Made by a program: the position numbers and the translations under genes. A stretch of 64,000 bases of DNA from Ostrinia nubilalis (Eukaryota; Arthropoda; Insecta; Lepidoptera; Crambidae): positions 5,695,001 to 5,759,000 of the forward strand of contig NC_087110.1 in NCBI RefSeq assembly GCF_963855985.1, in the 5' to 3' direction. How positions within the stretch are numbered: the stretch's first letter is position 1; each line of letters begins with the position of its first letter. Positions 51,615-61,556 of this stretch are shown piece by piece. A model generated the notes under the pieces. The model saw only the letters and a program-made list of their open reading frames with translations. It made no database searches and was not told the DNA's origin.

Positions 51615-51849
51615 GGTGGTGGTGGTGATGGTACATATACTGAAAATGTATCATTAGAAATCAACTACGGGGGCTAAGGAGATAAAAGGAGGGTTGGAAC
51701 TTTATATTATGAAAGTCCTATGTGTTTAAAGTAAGAGAGTTGAAATTTAAAATGTATGCGCTATAGATGCTAAGCGCGGATTTTACGAAACTCCACCCCT
51801 AATGTAGTAAAACGAGGTCCACGCGTACGAAGTCGCGGGCGGCCGCTAG

Positions 51850-52102
51850 TTTTTAAAATAAAAAGCGGACTTGGCGGGAAAACCAAGCGTCATGTTCATG
51901 TTTTTTCTTGACACTGGCCGTTTGCAAACTGCACGAAGCCATAAAGGAAAAAAAGAAAACAAAAAGATGTTCCAAAGCCATTCCATTTTTGAAATTGCGA
52001 AATCTGCAAACAGGCATCATACGAAAGAGAGAGGACGATCGATTAAGCATTCGGATTGGGCCTGATCACCGTGACGCGAGGTTTTCATTTTACGAATACA
52101 CT
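51850..52102. other. No recognised feature
   Basis: Overlapping open frames in both directions over a Lys-rich stretch; not supported as genes. Confidence 0.35.
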
Positions 52103-52675
52103 AGGGATGTGTAGAACGTGTGATTCGGTAACGGATATTGTATCGATTACAGTAAACGTTTACGGGTATACGATAATGCTACTCAATAATGTATGAGAAT
52201 AACATGAAATTAATTTTGTTCGATCACCCATAATGGTTCTGAATTACTTGCCGAGGTAAAATTACCCCTAACAATAAAACAAACACTATCACACGCACGT
52301 CAAAATTAGTATTGTAATTACGTGCCTATAGTCCGTAATATTATTCGGGCATAAACGTATTTTATGTTAATATACCTACCTAAATGTTATAACCTATTTT
52401 CCAAAGCAGGCATAATTAGAATACCTTAAAGAATTGAATATATCGCTGGGTGACTTTCTGGTCTAGACTAAGCAAACCTTATATTAGTACTATGCGTATA
52501 AACTAATTTCTTATCTACCTGATAATCGAGCTAAATACCTACAGCTTTTTCACTACTAGACTGCAAAGGTGCAATCAATGCATGCAAAAACTTGACGGAT
52601 ACAAAAAAATATCCGTAACCCAAAAATCCGTATCTTCCTAACCGCATATGCATACAACCCTAACCACTTGCGTCG
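52103..52675. mobile_element. Possible hAT-like MITE
   Basis: Left TAGGGATGTGTAG with GGTAACGGATATTGTATCGA, right complement TAGGGTTGTATG with GGTTACGGATATTTTTTTGT. The ends correspond loosely; no 8-bp duplication is visible. Tentative. Confidence 0.3.
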
Positions 52676-52825
52676 AATGGCCACGATTTGGGTTCCCTCT
52701 GGGATCATTTATCTTTTTGTTTTTACATGAGTAGATTAAGGGAATTGTTTAGAGATAGCTTCAGGAGAACGTTTTAGAATACGAATGATTTGAGAAACGT
52801 TGTCCTTTTTGCACTCTTTTGTTCT

Positions 52826-53007
52826 GTGTGCTTACCATGAGTTTACGTTAGGTGTGCTCGCTAGCGACTGCGTAAAAAAATGACATTTAAATGTATGACA
52901 TATTGTGCAGCGCCCCTAGCGGCTACTTTCAAGAAATAAAATCTTCATAGAATTTTTTGACGTATTCGCTAGCGAGCTCACCTAACGTAAACTCATGGTA
53001 AGCACAC
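52826..53007. mobile_element. Palindromic MITE family D, complete copy
   Basis: GTGTGCTTACCATGAGTTTA at left, TAAACTCATGGTAAGCACAC at right; GCTCGCTAGCGACTGCG and ATTCGCTAGCGAGCTCACC inside; core GCAGCGCCCCTAGCGGC. TGTTCTG-like bases flank both ends. Confidence 0.85.
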
Positions 53008-53328
53008 TGTTCTGTGTTTGGTTTTAGTAATGTGCCTACTAATTGGTAAGAAAGCAATATGATTATTTTAATACAGTGAGGCGAAAATTATGAAGTACCT
53101 TTTTACTGCGGCTTAGTCCGTACGAAATTCAGTTTGTCTCAGATCTTTATAAATTATATCCTATATGGTGATGACGTGTAAACAATAAAACCGTAAAGTA
53201 ATATTAAAATCCATTCAGTATTTTTGCATAAAAGAGTACGACTAAGGCTGAGTTGCACCACCTAACTTTGACTGAAACTATAACGATAACCGGTGTTTTC
53301 AACCGACTTCAAAAAAAGGAGGAAGGTT

Positions 53329-53638
53329 ATATTTTAAACTATTATGTTGCATTTTTTACTATAAAATTATCACTTCACGGGATTTATTGCAACAATATCT
53401 ATTTTAACGGTAAATAATATTTACCCTCCCGACGTTTCGGCTCGGTTGCACGAGTCATGGTCGCGGGCAGACTGAAGAGATGCGGCGTCGTCTGCTCCGG
53501 CGCGATGAGTTTTCTTCACCCACCCGCATTTGCACAATATTTTCGTCAGTGGTACAGTCAGTCCGACAAACTACACTAACAGTGTCCACACTACACTAAT
53601 AGATATTGTTGCAATAAATCCCGTGAAGTGATAATTTT
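53329..53638 (-). mobile_element. Penelope-like (PLE) terminal fragment, probable
   Basis: AAGGAGGAAGGTT (13 bases) occurs at 53316-53328 and 53639-53651, flanking the insert as a target duplication. Inside, AAAATTATCACTTCACGGGA and TCCCGTGAAGTGATAATTTT form inverted ends of 38 bases. The GAGCCGAAACGTCGGGAGGG string (minus) resembles the conserved block of Penelope-like element termini. Variable-length duplications and inverted terminal pieces fit PLEs. No reverse transcriptase or GIY-YIG frame is present. Confidence 0.45.
53424..53468 (-). ncRNA. Hammerhead-ribozyme-like motif (degenerate)
   Basis: On the minus strand: ATGA, a stem CTCG-TGCAAC-CGAG, then CCGAAAC followed by GTC. This order (CUGANGA, stem II, GAAAC, GUC) is that of the minimal hammerheads described in PLEs, but the first box reads CCATGA rather than CTGATGA, so catalytic competence is doubtful. 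Confidence 0.3.
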
Positions 53639-54494
53639 AAGGAGGAAGGTTCTTAATTCGATCCGTATGTTTTTTTTTCTATGTTTGTTACGCGATAACT
53701 CCGCCAATTATGAACCGATTTGAACAAATCTTTTTTCACCGTATAGGTAATACCTCAAGGGTGGTCCTATTTAAATTTAATAATAAAAAAACAACCCCCA
53801 AGGGTGGAAAATTGGGGATGAACTTTTTTATACGCAATATCTCCGCCGATTATAAACCAATTTGAACGATTATTTTTTTGTTGAATAGGTATTATCAAAA
53901 GGGTGGTTTCATGCGAATTTGAAGAAAATATTTCACCCCCAAGGGTGGAAAATTGGGGATGAACTTTTTTATACCCATACCCTATTTTTTAACTTTTTTG
54001 TAGTTCAAATTTATTTATAATCGGCGGAGATATTGCGTATAAAAAAGTTCATCCCCAATTTTCCACCCTTGGGGGTTGTTTTTTCTATTATTAAATTTAA
54101 ATGGGACCACCCTTGAGGTATTACCTATATGCAGAAAAAAGATTTGTTCAAATCGGTTTATAATTGGCGTAGTTATCGCGTAACAAACATAGAAAAAAAA
54201 AACATACGGGTCGAATTGAGAACCTCCTCCTTTTTTGAAGTCGGTTGAAAAGTAGAAAATAATGCAGGCAAACTTTACATGTTTCATAATCTTGGCACCG
54301 ACTCCAGAAGTATCAATCATGGTATACCTACATAAATATTAATAATTCGTCCTAATAAATAAGTAGGTAATTAGTAATTATTTTTCTACTTTTTTTTAGT
54401 GTAGGTTTTTTGGAGTCGGTTTTTTTTTTGTATGGAGTTTGACAAATTTTTGACGTTTGTCAAAGTTAAAGTAAGATGGTGCAACCCGGCCTAA

Positions 54495-54910
54495 GTAACT
54501 ATCTTCTTCATTATCAAAATTTCAGTCTATGACAGTCCACTGTTAATTGCAGACATCACAAAGAACAGCAAATATCAATGTTCTCCCACTTTTTCCATCC
54601 AGCAAGAAGATTTTTGAGGTTGTCTAATATTGTGCACATATTTTTCCTCATTTTCGTTTAGAAAATGGTACTAATTAGAGGTATTTCCATATCTTTTAAT
54701 CACATGGTCACTCTAATACCGTCCACCGATGTATCGGCCTTTATTTCAGCGAGGTGGCCATAAATCAGCTCACCATAGACACTCCGCCATAGAATATAGA
54801 AGCGAATACACAACCGCTATAGCACATGATTGCGAGAGTGCGTTGTTTTTGTTTTAGTTCGTGGTCTAATATTTTCTGATGTCCTTGGAAATAAGATTTT
54901 ACTGACTTAG
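54495..54910. other. No recognised feature
   Basis: Unassigned DNA, mixed composition. Confidence 0.4.
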
Positions 54911-55075
54911 CCGCAGACTTTTTGCCGGCCGATGCCGCAGACCACAGACTTTTTGCCGGCCGATAGTTTAGTTAGGCTGTTAATGATTAATACCTGTTCA
55001 AGGTATGAAAGTGCGCACCGATTTGGTATCGACCGATGCCTCATAAAAACTATAAGCCGGCGAAACTGTCTATCA
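54911..55075. repeat. GGCCGAT-rich small element with tandem 36-base duplication
   Basis: GCAGACTTTTTGCCGGCCGA and ACAGACTTTTTGCCGGCCGA stand in tandem (54914 and 54944). GCCGGCCGATAGTTTAGT near 54955 partly mirrors AACTATAAGCCGGCGAAAC at 55050-55068. Possibly a MITE whose left end was duplicated. Confidence 0.45.
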
Positions 55076-55244
55076 ACTAAAATTTACGTAGTTTGCGGGG
55101 TTTCTACCGTGTCAATTATAATTTCAAGGGGAAGCCCAATCGTGTTGAGAATGGACTCCCGATAGATTCGCTAGATAACCTACTTCACTTATAACAGCAT
55201 AGTGACTGCAGTTGTTTGAAAAACAAAATATCGTTGGTTGAAGT

Positions 55245-55325
55245 CCCATTCTTCTTCTTCTTCCTCGGTCCCTCACTGATGAGGATCGCGACCACAGATA
55301 GTGTTCCTCCACAGACTGCGGTCAT
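55245..55325 (-). mobile_element. LINE 3' end, (AAG)n tail
   Basis: Complement: TATGACCGCAGTCTGTGGAG, GAACACTATCTGTGGTCGCG, TCAGTGAGGGACCGAGG then GAAGAAGAAGAATGG. Twin of 59440-59535. Confidence 0.65.
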
Positions 55326-55329
55326 AAGT

Positions 55330-56034
55330 CCCATCGAAGGCATTAATTGATTATTTCTTTAAATTTTAACAGATTTAGAAAATAAAAAGTCCAAGATACC
55401 CAATAACTGTTCCCAGTTTATCTACAGTTTATCTTTTAAAATAGTGGAAGACGTATTTTTTCCTAAAATATTACTGGCAATTTAAAATCAGCCATAAAGA
55501 TATTAAAACTAAGCAAAAAAGGTCCTGCAGGTGCACGTCCAAAATATCAATACACGTGTTACAAAATGCAATATCAAATATGTTGCAACCCTCGTAAATT
55601 CAAGGGTATCCAGACCCTTTTTATGAAGAGGTACACAAAATATAGGGTGTCCAGTGGCAGATTTATGTGTTCAAAAGTTAATAAACCGAAAACTTTGGGG
55701 CTTCCTTGTTTTATTTGGAACTGCGTCTAGTTCCAGTCAGAATTGGTTTTGAAAATGAAAAAATGATTTTTGTAGAACTCCTATAAATGCACATACAGCT
55801 AAAACAAACTATTGGGTTTCATGCACCAAGCTTTTGTAAAATCTATGGATTTGAAAGGCTCCAATGTACTTTTTCCTATCAAATGGAAAATATGTATCAG
55901 AATTCTCGGTATTGAAAATTGACTGTTAGAGTGTATAGGTACGAAAAACTGTTGAAAGATGTGTTGAGTAACTTACATTACGTTTTTTGTATGTATCTAA
56001 ATAAGAAAGTAATACATGAATGAACTGATTTTGA
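55330..56034. other. No recognised feature
   Basis: A/T-rich DNA preceding the nested piggyBac elements. Confidence 0.4.
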
Positions 56035-56554
56035 TTAACCCTCCGTGTACGAGGTGACTAAAAGTTACGTCCCGTACCAGGTGGGGTATGACACACCCCA
56101 ATATACAAAGTGATAAAATTTTCATTCAACATTTTTTTAGGTGGAATTTAATATTTAATATTGATTATTTACGTATGCTAATTAGGTTTAAGAAATGCTC
56201 TGAGCTGAAAATATGTATTATAACATTTTTATCATAAAAAAACAAAAAGCCACAATTTCCGTTGTTCTTGTAATTTAGGAATCAGTTTCCTATGTATAAT
56301 TTTAAATTAGTGCCTTTAATTATGACAACCGTTTTTATTTAACCCTTAAATGCATGATTTTTTATTTAGTTATGAAAAAAATATTTCAATTATATATTTA
56401 GTCACAGATAGGGGGAAAAATAATAAAAAAAATCTTAGTACGAAAAAAAAAGTATATTTTTGAAAATTAACAGTATGTAGCCAAATGTCTACACCATGCG
56501 TTTGTATGCCGTAAAATTGTTCTATGGTTTGTATATTTGGCTTTTCTTTTCAGC

Positions 56555-56818
56555 ATGTTTGGCTCGCTATCTGAAAAGGAAATTGAGGCAGCTCTTGCTG
56601 CTTTAAATGATGGTGCAGTCTCAGAAGATGATGAAAATTTAGATGATGATGACATCGATTATTACCCAAACGTACGGGATTTGTTGCATGATCGGGATGA
56701 AGAGTCCATAGATCATAATCTACCCTTGGACACAACGAAGACCCTGGAACATAACCCTCCCATAGTCTATGAAGAGGAGCATATATTAGATCAGATCTTC
56801 GTTATGTTCCAAGGGTAG
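56555..56818 (+). pseudogene. piggyBac transposase N-terminal fragment, left arm
   Basis: ATG 56555 right after CTTTTCAGC opens MFGSLSEKEIEAALAALNDG, then AVSEDDENLDDDDIDYYPNV. An acidic, Asp/Glu-rich N-terminus is typical of piggyBac transposases. Family-like sequence ends near residue 60; the rest to TAG 56816 runs through the loop into the antisense of the other arm. No DDD domain. Confidence 0.7.
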
Positions 56819-56983
56819 ATTATGATCTATGGACTCCTCATCCAGATCATGCAATAAATCCCGTACGTTTGGGTAAAAATCGATATTATCATAATCTAAA
56901 TTTTCATCATCTTCTGAGACTGCACCATCATTTAAAGCAGCAAGAGCTGCCTCAATTTCCTTTTCAGTTAGCGAGCCAAACAT
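56786..56983 (-). pseudogene. piggyBac transposase N-terminal fragment, right arm
   Basis: Same fragment inverted: ATG at 56983, MFGSLTEKEIEAALAALNDG, then AVSEDDENLDYDNIDFYPNV. Differs from the left arm at about six residues (S/T, D/Y, D/N, Y/F, R/L), all without stops, so the reading frame survived the divergence in both arms. Confidence 0.7.
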
Positions 56984-58085
56984 GCTGAAAAGAAAAGCCA
57001 AATAAGCAAACCATAGAACAATTTTATGGCATAAACGCATGGTGTAGACATTTGGCTACATACACAAAAATCAAGTCGAAGGCACATTCGGTATAGATTA
57101 CCAAAAAAATAAGTTATAATAATGAATTCTTACATTATTTCTAACACGTATGTATTTTTTTCCAATCGTTTTAGCAATTAATTCTCACTGAATCCAAAAT
57201 TCAAATACCACAAATTTTAACACTTCCAATTTTTTCTCTTTCGCAATCGCTACGTCAAATATCGGTTGTTTTTTTTTTTCAAATCTACCTTTATTTGCGT
57301 TTTTATTATTTTTATTATGATGTTTTCTATGATATTAGCGTACGTTCAGAAACGCTTATAAAATGTGTTACTTTTTATAATTAAAAAAGTACTTCGTAGA
57401 CATATGGCAACACTATGCATTTAAGGGTTAACAAAGTACAAGTATTTACTTATAATTTAAAAGTAAATTAAAAACTCGAAGGGTATAAATTTGTTTTGAT
57501 CATCGGTTTTCAATTTACCACAATTCTGATGAAAGAAAATGAGTATGCTCAATGCATAAAATGGGAGCGTAACAATTTTATTTATTTATAAAATATGTTA
57601 TTCCATTTCAGTAGCCCATAAATTGTATCACCAAGTATAAATTGTAGCCCATAAGTGTATGTTCACATACATCTTCGGATCTCAGTACTAAACTTCCAGA
57701 TTCGCACTAAAAGTCATCTCATTTGACTAAAAGTGCTTGAAAATTTCAGATACCGTAAAAATCACGAAAAATAATATTTGTATTGAATTTTATTCAATTG
57801 ACAAAGCTAAAAATAAATAAATTACACCAAAACTGTTAGATTTTTTTTTTAACTTTTTAACAACGTCCCGTACCAGGTGGGGTGTGTGACACCCACACGC
57901 ACTTTAAAGGCATGTAACTCAGTTGGTAGTCACCGCTGGACTGATTTTGCAACGCTGATCGAAGCAGCAGTGTCATAATTCCAGCTACTGAGAATTTCAA
58001 ATTCAGCACTTGCAAATTTTTAAAATTGTGGCTATTTTTAAAGGACTGGGGTGTGTCACACCCCACCTCGTACAGCGAGGGTTAA

Positions 58086-58620
58086 TTTTGATACAGAGTT
58101 CGGAACTTAGAATGGAGTAGATAAAATTTTCCCCCAATACAGACAGCTTCGAGAAAGCCAAGTTCTTGAAATAATTCTGCTGTAGAGCTCGTGGGATGTG
58201 CTTAACTGCTTACTATAATTACTTTCAAGCAAGTAAACCCACGAGCAGACACTTATAGTATACTTTTGCAAATATGAATAGCAGAAGAAATACCAACATA
58301 GTTTTGCTAACATCAACGCTGGCACGAAAAGCATGACGAATGTTTGTTTCATCAAATTAACTGTGTAAATTCGAATAATCTAGAATAATCCACTAAACCT
58401 CCCACTAAATAAACAAAGATTGAGGTTTCGTTTAGTCATAATCCAAATAGCGAAAAGCCTAGATTTGCGTGTTCATGCCTACAGTCGCAAAAGCTTTCAG
58501 CCACAGTCTAAGGATTACAGACAACTCATCTTGACTAAGTACAGATAATTTCATGCTAAGCGGTCGGAGATTCTAACTATAATCCCATTATTCTTTGAAT
58601 AATATTTATTTTATATTGTC
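58086..58620. other. No recognised feature
   Basis: A minus-strand frame at 58107-58355 has no recognisable domain. Confidence 0.4.
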
Positions 58621-58639
58621 AGTCTACCAAGTTTGAAAT

Positions 58640-58880
58640 AAAGATCACTTTATTTCATCTTCTTATCCATGCACCGGAGTCGTGTTGACTCCTTAATTTA
58701 CCAGAGGATCAACGCATGAACACGACACTCTCAATTTTGAGAATTTGACCTACACTCCTCACGGTGGCCAGACGTTATTGATGCCTGAAGTGCCCAATCT
58801 CTTAACTTTCCCTTAGTCACCTCTTACGACATCCACGGGAAGAGTGGGGGATCTTTTCATAGAGACGGAAGAGGTCTAGT
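58640..58880 (+). repeat. Interspersed repeat (CACGGTGGCCAGACG ... CCACGGGAAGAG)
   Basis: TTTACCAGAGG, TCACGGTGGCCAGACGTTAT, CTTAGTCACCTCTTACGACA, TCCACGGGAAGAGTGGGGGA. The last part is a string common in lepidopteran retroposons; a fragment of the first part is at 35056. Confidence 0.5.
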
Positions 58881-59399
58881 TGTTTTATTTAAATCTGCAC
58901 GGTTGTCTTACGACATAGAACTGGAATAGTTCATAGTGACCAAAAGGCAATTGTTTCCTTTACAATCTGTGGATAATAATTATGGTGAATGGCTGTTCTA
59001 TTTAGGCTGGGTAGATCGCTGGAATCCGTCTCAATTTACTCGCAGTTATTGCATTTTAATTGTTTGTTGTTGCTTTTATCATAACAGCTCTAAATATTAT
59101 TTGCCTTTTAGAGAAATATTTGGATTGAACAAATATTAGCCTTACAGTTATTATAATATTATTGAATTGTTTGCTCACTGAAGATTTTGAGAAAACTCAG
59201 CTTACTATGTTTTCAAAACATTGAGTAGGTAATTAAATGGAGAGATAAAATATCTGTAGTAAATATCTTAGAATTGAAGCGAAATTAGCCAAATAGTGTC
59301 GGTATCAAGTTAAATCTGAGGAACACGGGTTCGAACCCCGAGTGACCTAACTCGTAACACTATAGCATATTTAGATTACCACGAGGGTTTAACGAGACT
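58881..59399. other. No recognised feature, one tRNA T-arm-like string
   Basis: CACGGGTTCGAACCCCGAGT at 59325 looks like a T arm with B box, but no D arm precedes it at the right distance. Confidence 0.4.
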
Positions 59400-59540
59400 T
59401 AAAAAAATATGCGGTGAGGAAGACGGTGGGCGGAAGTTTGCATCGTGCGGTCCACACAGCTTATGACCGCAGTCTGTGGAGGAACACTATCTGTGGTCGC
59501 GATCCTCATCAGCGAGGGATCCGAGGAAGAAGAAGAAAAA
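59400..59540 (+). mobile_element. LINE 3' end, (AAG)n tail
   Basis: In frame: YDRSLWRNTICGRDPHQRGI and RGRRR, followed by GAGGAAGAAGAAGAAAAA. DRSLWRNxxC is the end of an RTE-like ORF; same family as 55245. Confidence 0.65.
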
Positions 59541-60087
59541 AATATGCTCATGCTTAATCTCTTGAGGAACTAATTTCATCATACAAGCAAATAATATGGC
59601 GTCTAATTGATAAATTATTTCAATTCATTTAACACACATTTACTGATGCGTATTTCCATTTCCTGTGTCAATAAGAAACGTTCAGCATTCGTACTTCTAT
59701 TCTTATGTAGGTACAGATGACGGCACATCAAGCTTAACCCTGGGATCTTTGTGATGGTAATAGGGGTGATTTTGCAACAGAAATCTGTAGTCTGACGTGC
59801 TGTTACTATGTTTGCTTCGAACTCATATCCTGCCCCTTTGTGCGCTGTGATGTTGACCGCATTAATTCGTTGGGCAGCGCCGGGTCACTTATAGTAAGTT
59901 CCATTATACGAATTTCAATTGTATCGAAGTTGTGTTCCGTCCATGTATGAAATGCTCGCAGATTCCAAAAAGGTAGTTTGATAAACGGATCTAGGTAAGT
60001 TTTGAAAAATTTCTATTCTGCTTTACAAAATACCCTTAATATTATTTGGAATTAACAGTGTAAACTATGGTACATCGTGACTTGACT
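59541..60087. other. No recognised feature
   Basis: A GATTTTGCAACAGAAATCTG segment at 59770 weakly matches 39890; otherwise nothing. Confidence 0.4.
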
Positions 60088-60258
60088 TTACTTAAGATCC
60101 TATATGTCCCCTAGATGGGGCAGAGGGCGTCCACAACAGTCCTCCATCGCGTTCGGTCTTGAGCTTTGAGTTTGATCGTGCTCCAAGTCTTGCCGATCTT
60201 CTTCACCTCGTCTGCCACAGTGCGCCGCCAAGTTTGCTTGGGGCGACCACGTTTGTAC
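60088..60258 (-). mobile_element. RTE-clade LINE, 3' end (same family as 19395-20838)
   Basis: GTCCCCTAGATGGGGCAGAG, GGCGTCCACAACAGTCCTCC, TCTTGCCGATCTTCTTCACC match the first 150 bases of the copy at 19395. It encodes the DxxRWRxxVDALCPI-type end with differences and stops at CGACCACGTTTG. Confidence 0.8.
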
Positions 60259-60544
60259 GTTTACATTGTACATCGTATTCATTCATAATCATCATTTTGA
60301 ATGGTGTTATCGAGTCATTCTGTGAACCGACCGATCTGTGGGCCAAGGCTGTTCACCGCGATAAGCTATGTTGCACCATTTTATCTATTTTACGCGACAA
60401 GACCATACATTTGTCATCCAAAATCATCGATAAGATTTTTTCACGGCGTGCAAGCGCATCCTAGCCAGGCTGGAAAAGATCGCTGGAAGCACCTAGATAG
60501 ACGCAAGCAGGACTTTGTTTAGCAATAATTATAGACGTCTTTCG
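60259..60544. other. No recognised feature
   Basis: Two short plus-strand frames have no domain. Confidence 0.35.
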
Positions 60545-60735
60545 CTTAAAAAACACTAGGCTAGGGATACAGCTAGGGACTGGAATTTGCTGCCTGCTGC
60601 TGTCTTTCCTGAACACTATAATCCAGGCATTTTCAAGGCCAGAGTGAATAAGCATTTACAGGGCAGATGTGTACCATCCTAGACTGCATCTCCCTTAACA
60701 CCAGGTGCGATTACGGTCAAATATGCCTTGTCAAA
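60545..60735 (+). mobile_element. LINE ORF2 C-terminus and 3' end
   Basis: ARDWNLLPAAVFPEHYNPGI then FKARVNKHLQGRCVPS and stop, followed by GACTGCATCTCCCTTAACAC and an A-rich tail. About 45 codons in frame. Best copy of the family that also appears at 395, 35400, 39295 and 41943. Confidence 0.8.
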
Positions 60736-60965
60736 AAAAATTCGCTTTTACTACAAAATTGGCACAACAAAAATTCAGACAGACTTCGCAAAAAAGATAT
60801 TGCCAGCTCACGCCAATCAAAAGGAAAGTCCAGCAAAACACGCAGATTCATAAATTGAGGATTGTCCGGAAAACTCTGTCTTTCATTTGGGATCCAAAGT
60901 TTCTTTGCTCGCTTTAATTTAAAAACTTGGATTGATGTCCCAGGAGCGAATGGCGCTTGCTTTTT

Positions 60966-61556
60966 TAGGGTTCCGTACCCAAAGGGTAAAAACGGGACCC
61001 TATTACCAAGACTTCTGCCTGTCACCAGGCTGTATCTCATGAACCGTGATAGAACAACCGTGTTGCCACTTTAACAAAAAATACTAAAAACAAATTAATT
61101 AAATATTTATGGGAATACAACAAACGTGATTTCTTTGCCGTTTTTTGCTCACATATTAATTACGGCGACAGGTAGACGCTGGGAATATTCACAGAATATT
61201 TAGCTGTATATTCACTTTAGAAATAAATAATTAAATGAAATGAATATTTATGAGGAGCAATATTGTTTTAAGCTTTCATAGACACCAACATTATAGATCG
61301 TTTCATCCACGAAGACGCGCCCCACCATTCTTCCACTAATGTTTGAGTGTTATCGGTACATAGTGCACACGCACAATACAATAATAACGCTCGGATTGCT
61401 CGGATCAAACTCCCCGCACCCCGCGCTTCCCTAGACCAAAAATTGGTGGATGAAAAACGATCCATAGAATAGAATAATTATAAACGGGATTGCTACCATG
61501 TAAAGCGTCGTACGGAACCCATCATTCGCGAGTCCGACTCACACTTGTCCGGATTT
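60966..61556 (+). repeat. GGGTTCCGTACC ... ACTTGTCCGG element, copy 2
   Basis: GGGTTCCGTACCCAAAGGGT, CAGGCTGTATCTCATGAACC at left; CGTCGTACGGAACCC, GAGTCCGACTCACACTTGTC at right. A different, non-tandem subfamily of the element at 49010. Confidence 0.7.

Larger units (their letters stand above)
50165..51849 (+). mobile_element. Helitron-like mosaic interrupted by a MITE and an RTE fragment
   Basis: Left piece AAGGTCATTGAATGACTAAG, GAAGTCTCAGAAACTACAAG as in 8205; right piece GAAACTCCACCCCTAATGTA, GTACGAAGTCGCGGGCGGCC GCTAG|T at 51849. The block GTAAGAGACTTGAAAGTTAA (50780) recurs as GTAAGAGAGTTGAAATTTAA (51727), so the host carried an internal repeat or the flanks were duplicated. Confidence 0.55.
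53300..54427. mobile_element. AACCGACTTC fold-back element
   Basis: CAACCGACTTCAAAAAAAGG at left; CTTTTTTGAAGTCGGTTG at 54230-54248, with a further TTTTTTGGAGTCGGTTTTTT at the right end. Long arms mirror each other (for example GATTTGAACAAATCTTTTTT versus AAAAAAGATTTGTTCAAATC; CCCAAGGGTGGAAAATTGGG twice and its complement). Common lepidopteran repeat; class unknown. Confidence 0.7.
53243..54494 (+). mobile_element. MITE family B, copy 6, split by nested elements
   Basis: TAAGGCTGAGTTGCACCACC to ACCGGTGTTTT (53297), resuming at about 54428 with TTGTATGGAGTTTGACAAAT to GATGGTGCAACCCGGCC TAA. TAA at both ends. The family consensus at 23054 proves the two parts were contiguous. Confidence 0.85.
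56473..57063. repeat. Coding hairpin: inverted duplication of a transposase exon
   Basis: Left arm 56473-56741, loop 56742-56795, right arm 56796-57063. By hand alignment roughly 95% identical, with about 14 differences over 268 bases. Arms begin GTATGTAGCCAAATGTCTAC, include an intron-acceptor-like TTTTCTTTTCAG before ATG, and run into the acidic coding region. Transcription from either side would give a near-perfect stem-loop. Confidence 0.9.
56343..57427. mobile_element. piggyBac-like element, inner, with inverted transposase exon
   Basis: TTAA (56339-56342, 57428-57431) flanks CCCTTAAATGCATG at left and the complement CCCTTAAATGCATAG at right. It is a different piggyBac family from its host. 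The centre is an inverted duplication of a transposase N-terminal exon (56473-57063). Flanks between TIR and hairpin are A/T-rich (56343-56472; 57064-57427). Confidence 0.85.
56039..58081. mobile_element. piggyBac-like element, outer (host of a second piggyBac)
   Basis: TTAA (56035-56038 and 58082-58085) flanks CCCTCCGTGTACGAGGTG at left and the complement CCCTCGCTGTACGAGGTG at right. CGTCCCGTACCAGGTGGGGT occurs in the same orientation at 56070 and 57865, and GGGGTGTGTCACACCCC palindromes mark both subterminal regions. The TTAA target and CCC ends define piggyBac superfamily. Without the insertion it would be about 950 bases and non-coding. Confidence 0.85.

Noticed and set aside
58107..58355. 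82-codon minus-strand membrane-like frame
   Set aside because: Hydrophobic composition is expected of A/T-rich DNA; no family, promoter or splice support.
59310..59345. tRNA gene around GGGTTCGAACCCC
   Set aside because: Only a T-arm-like hairpin; no D arm, anticodon arm or acceptor pairing in the expected positions.
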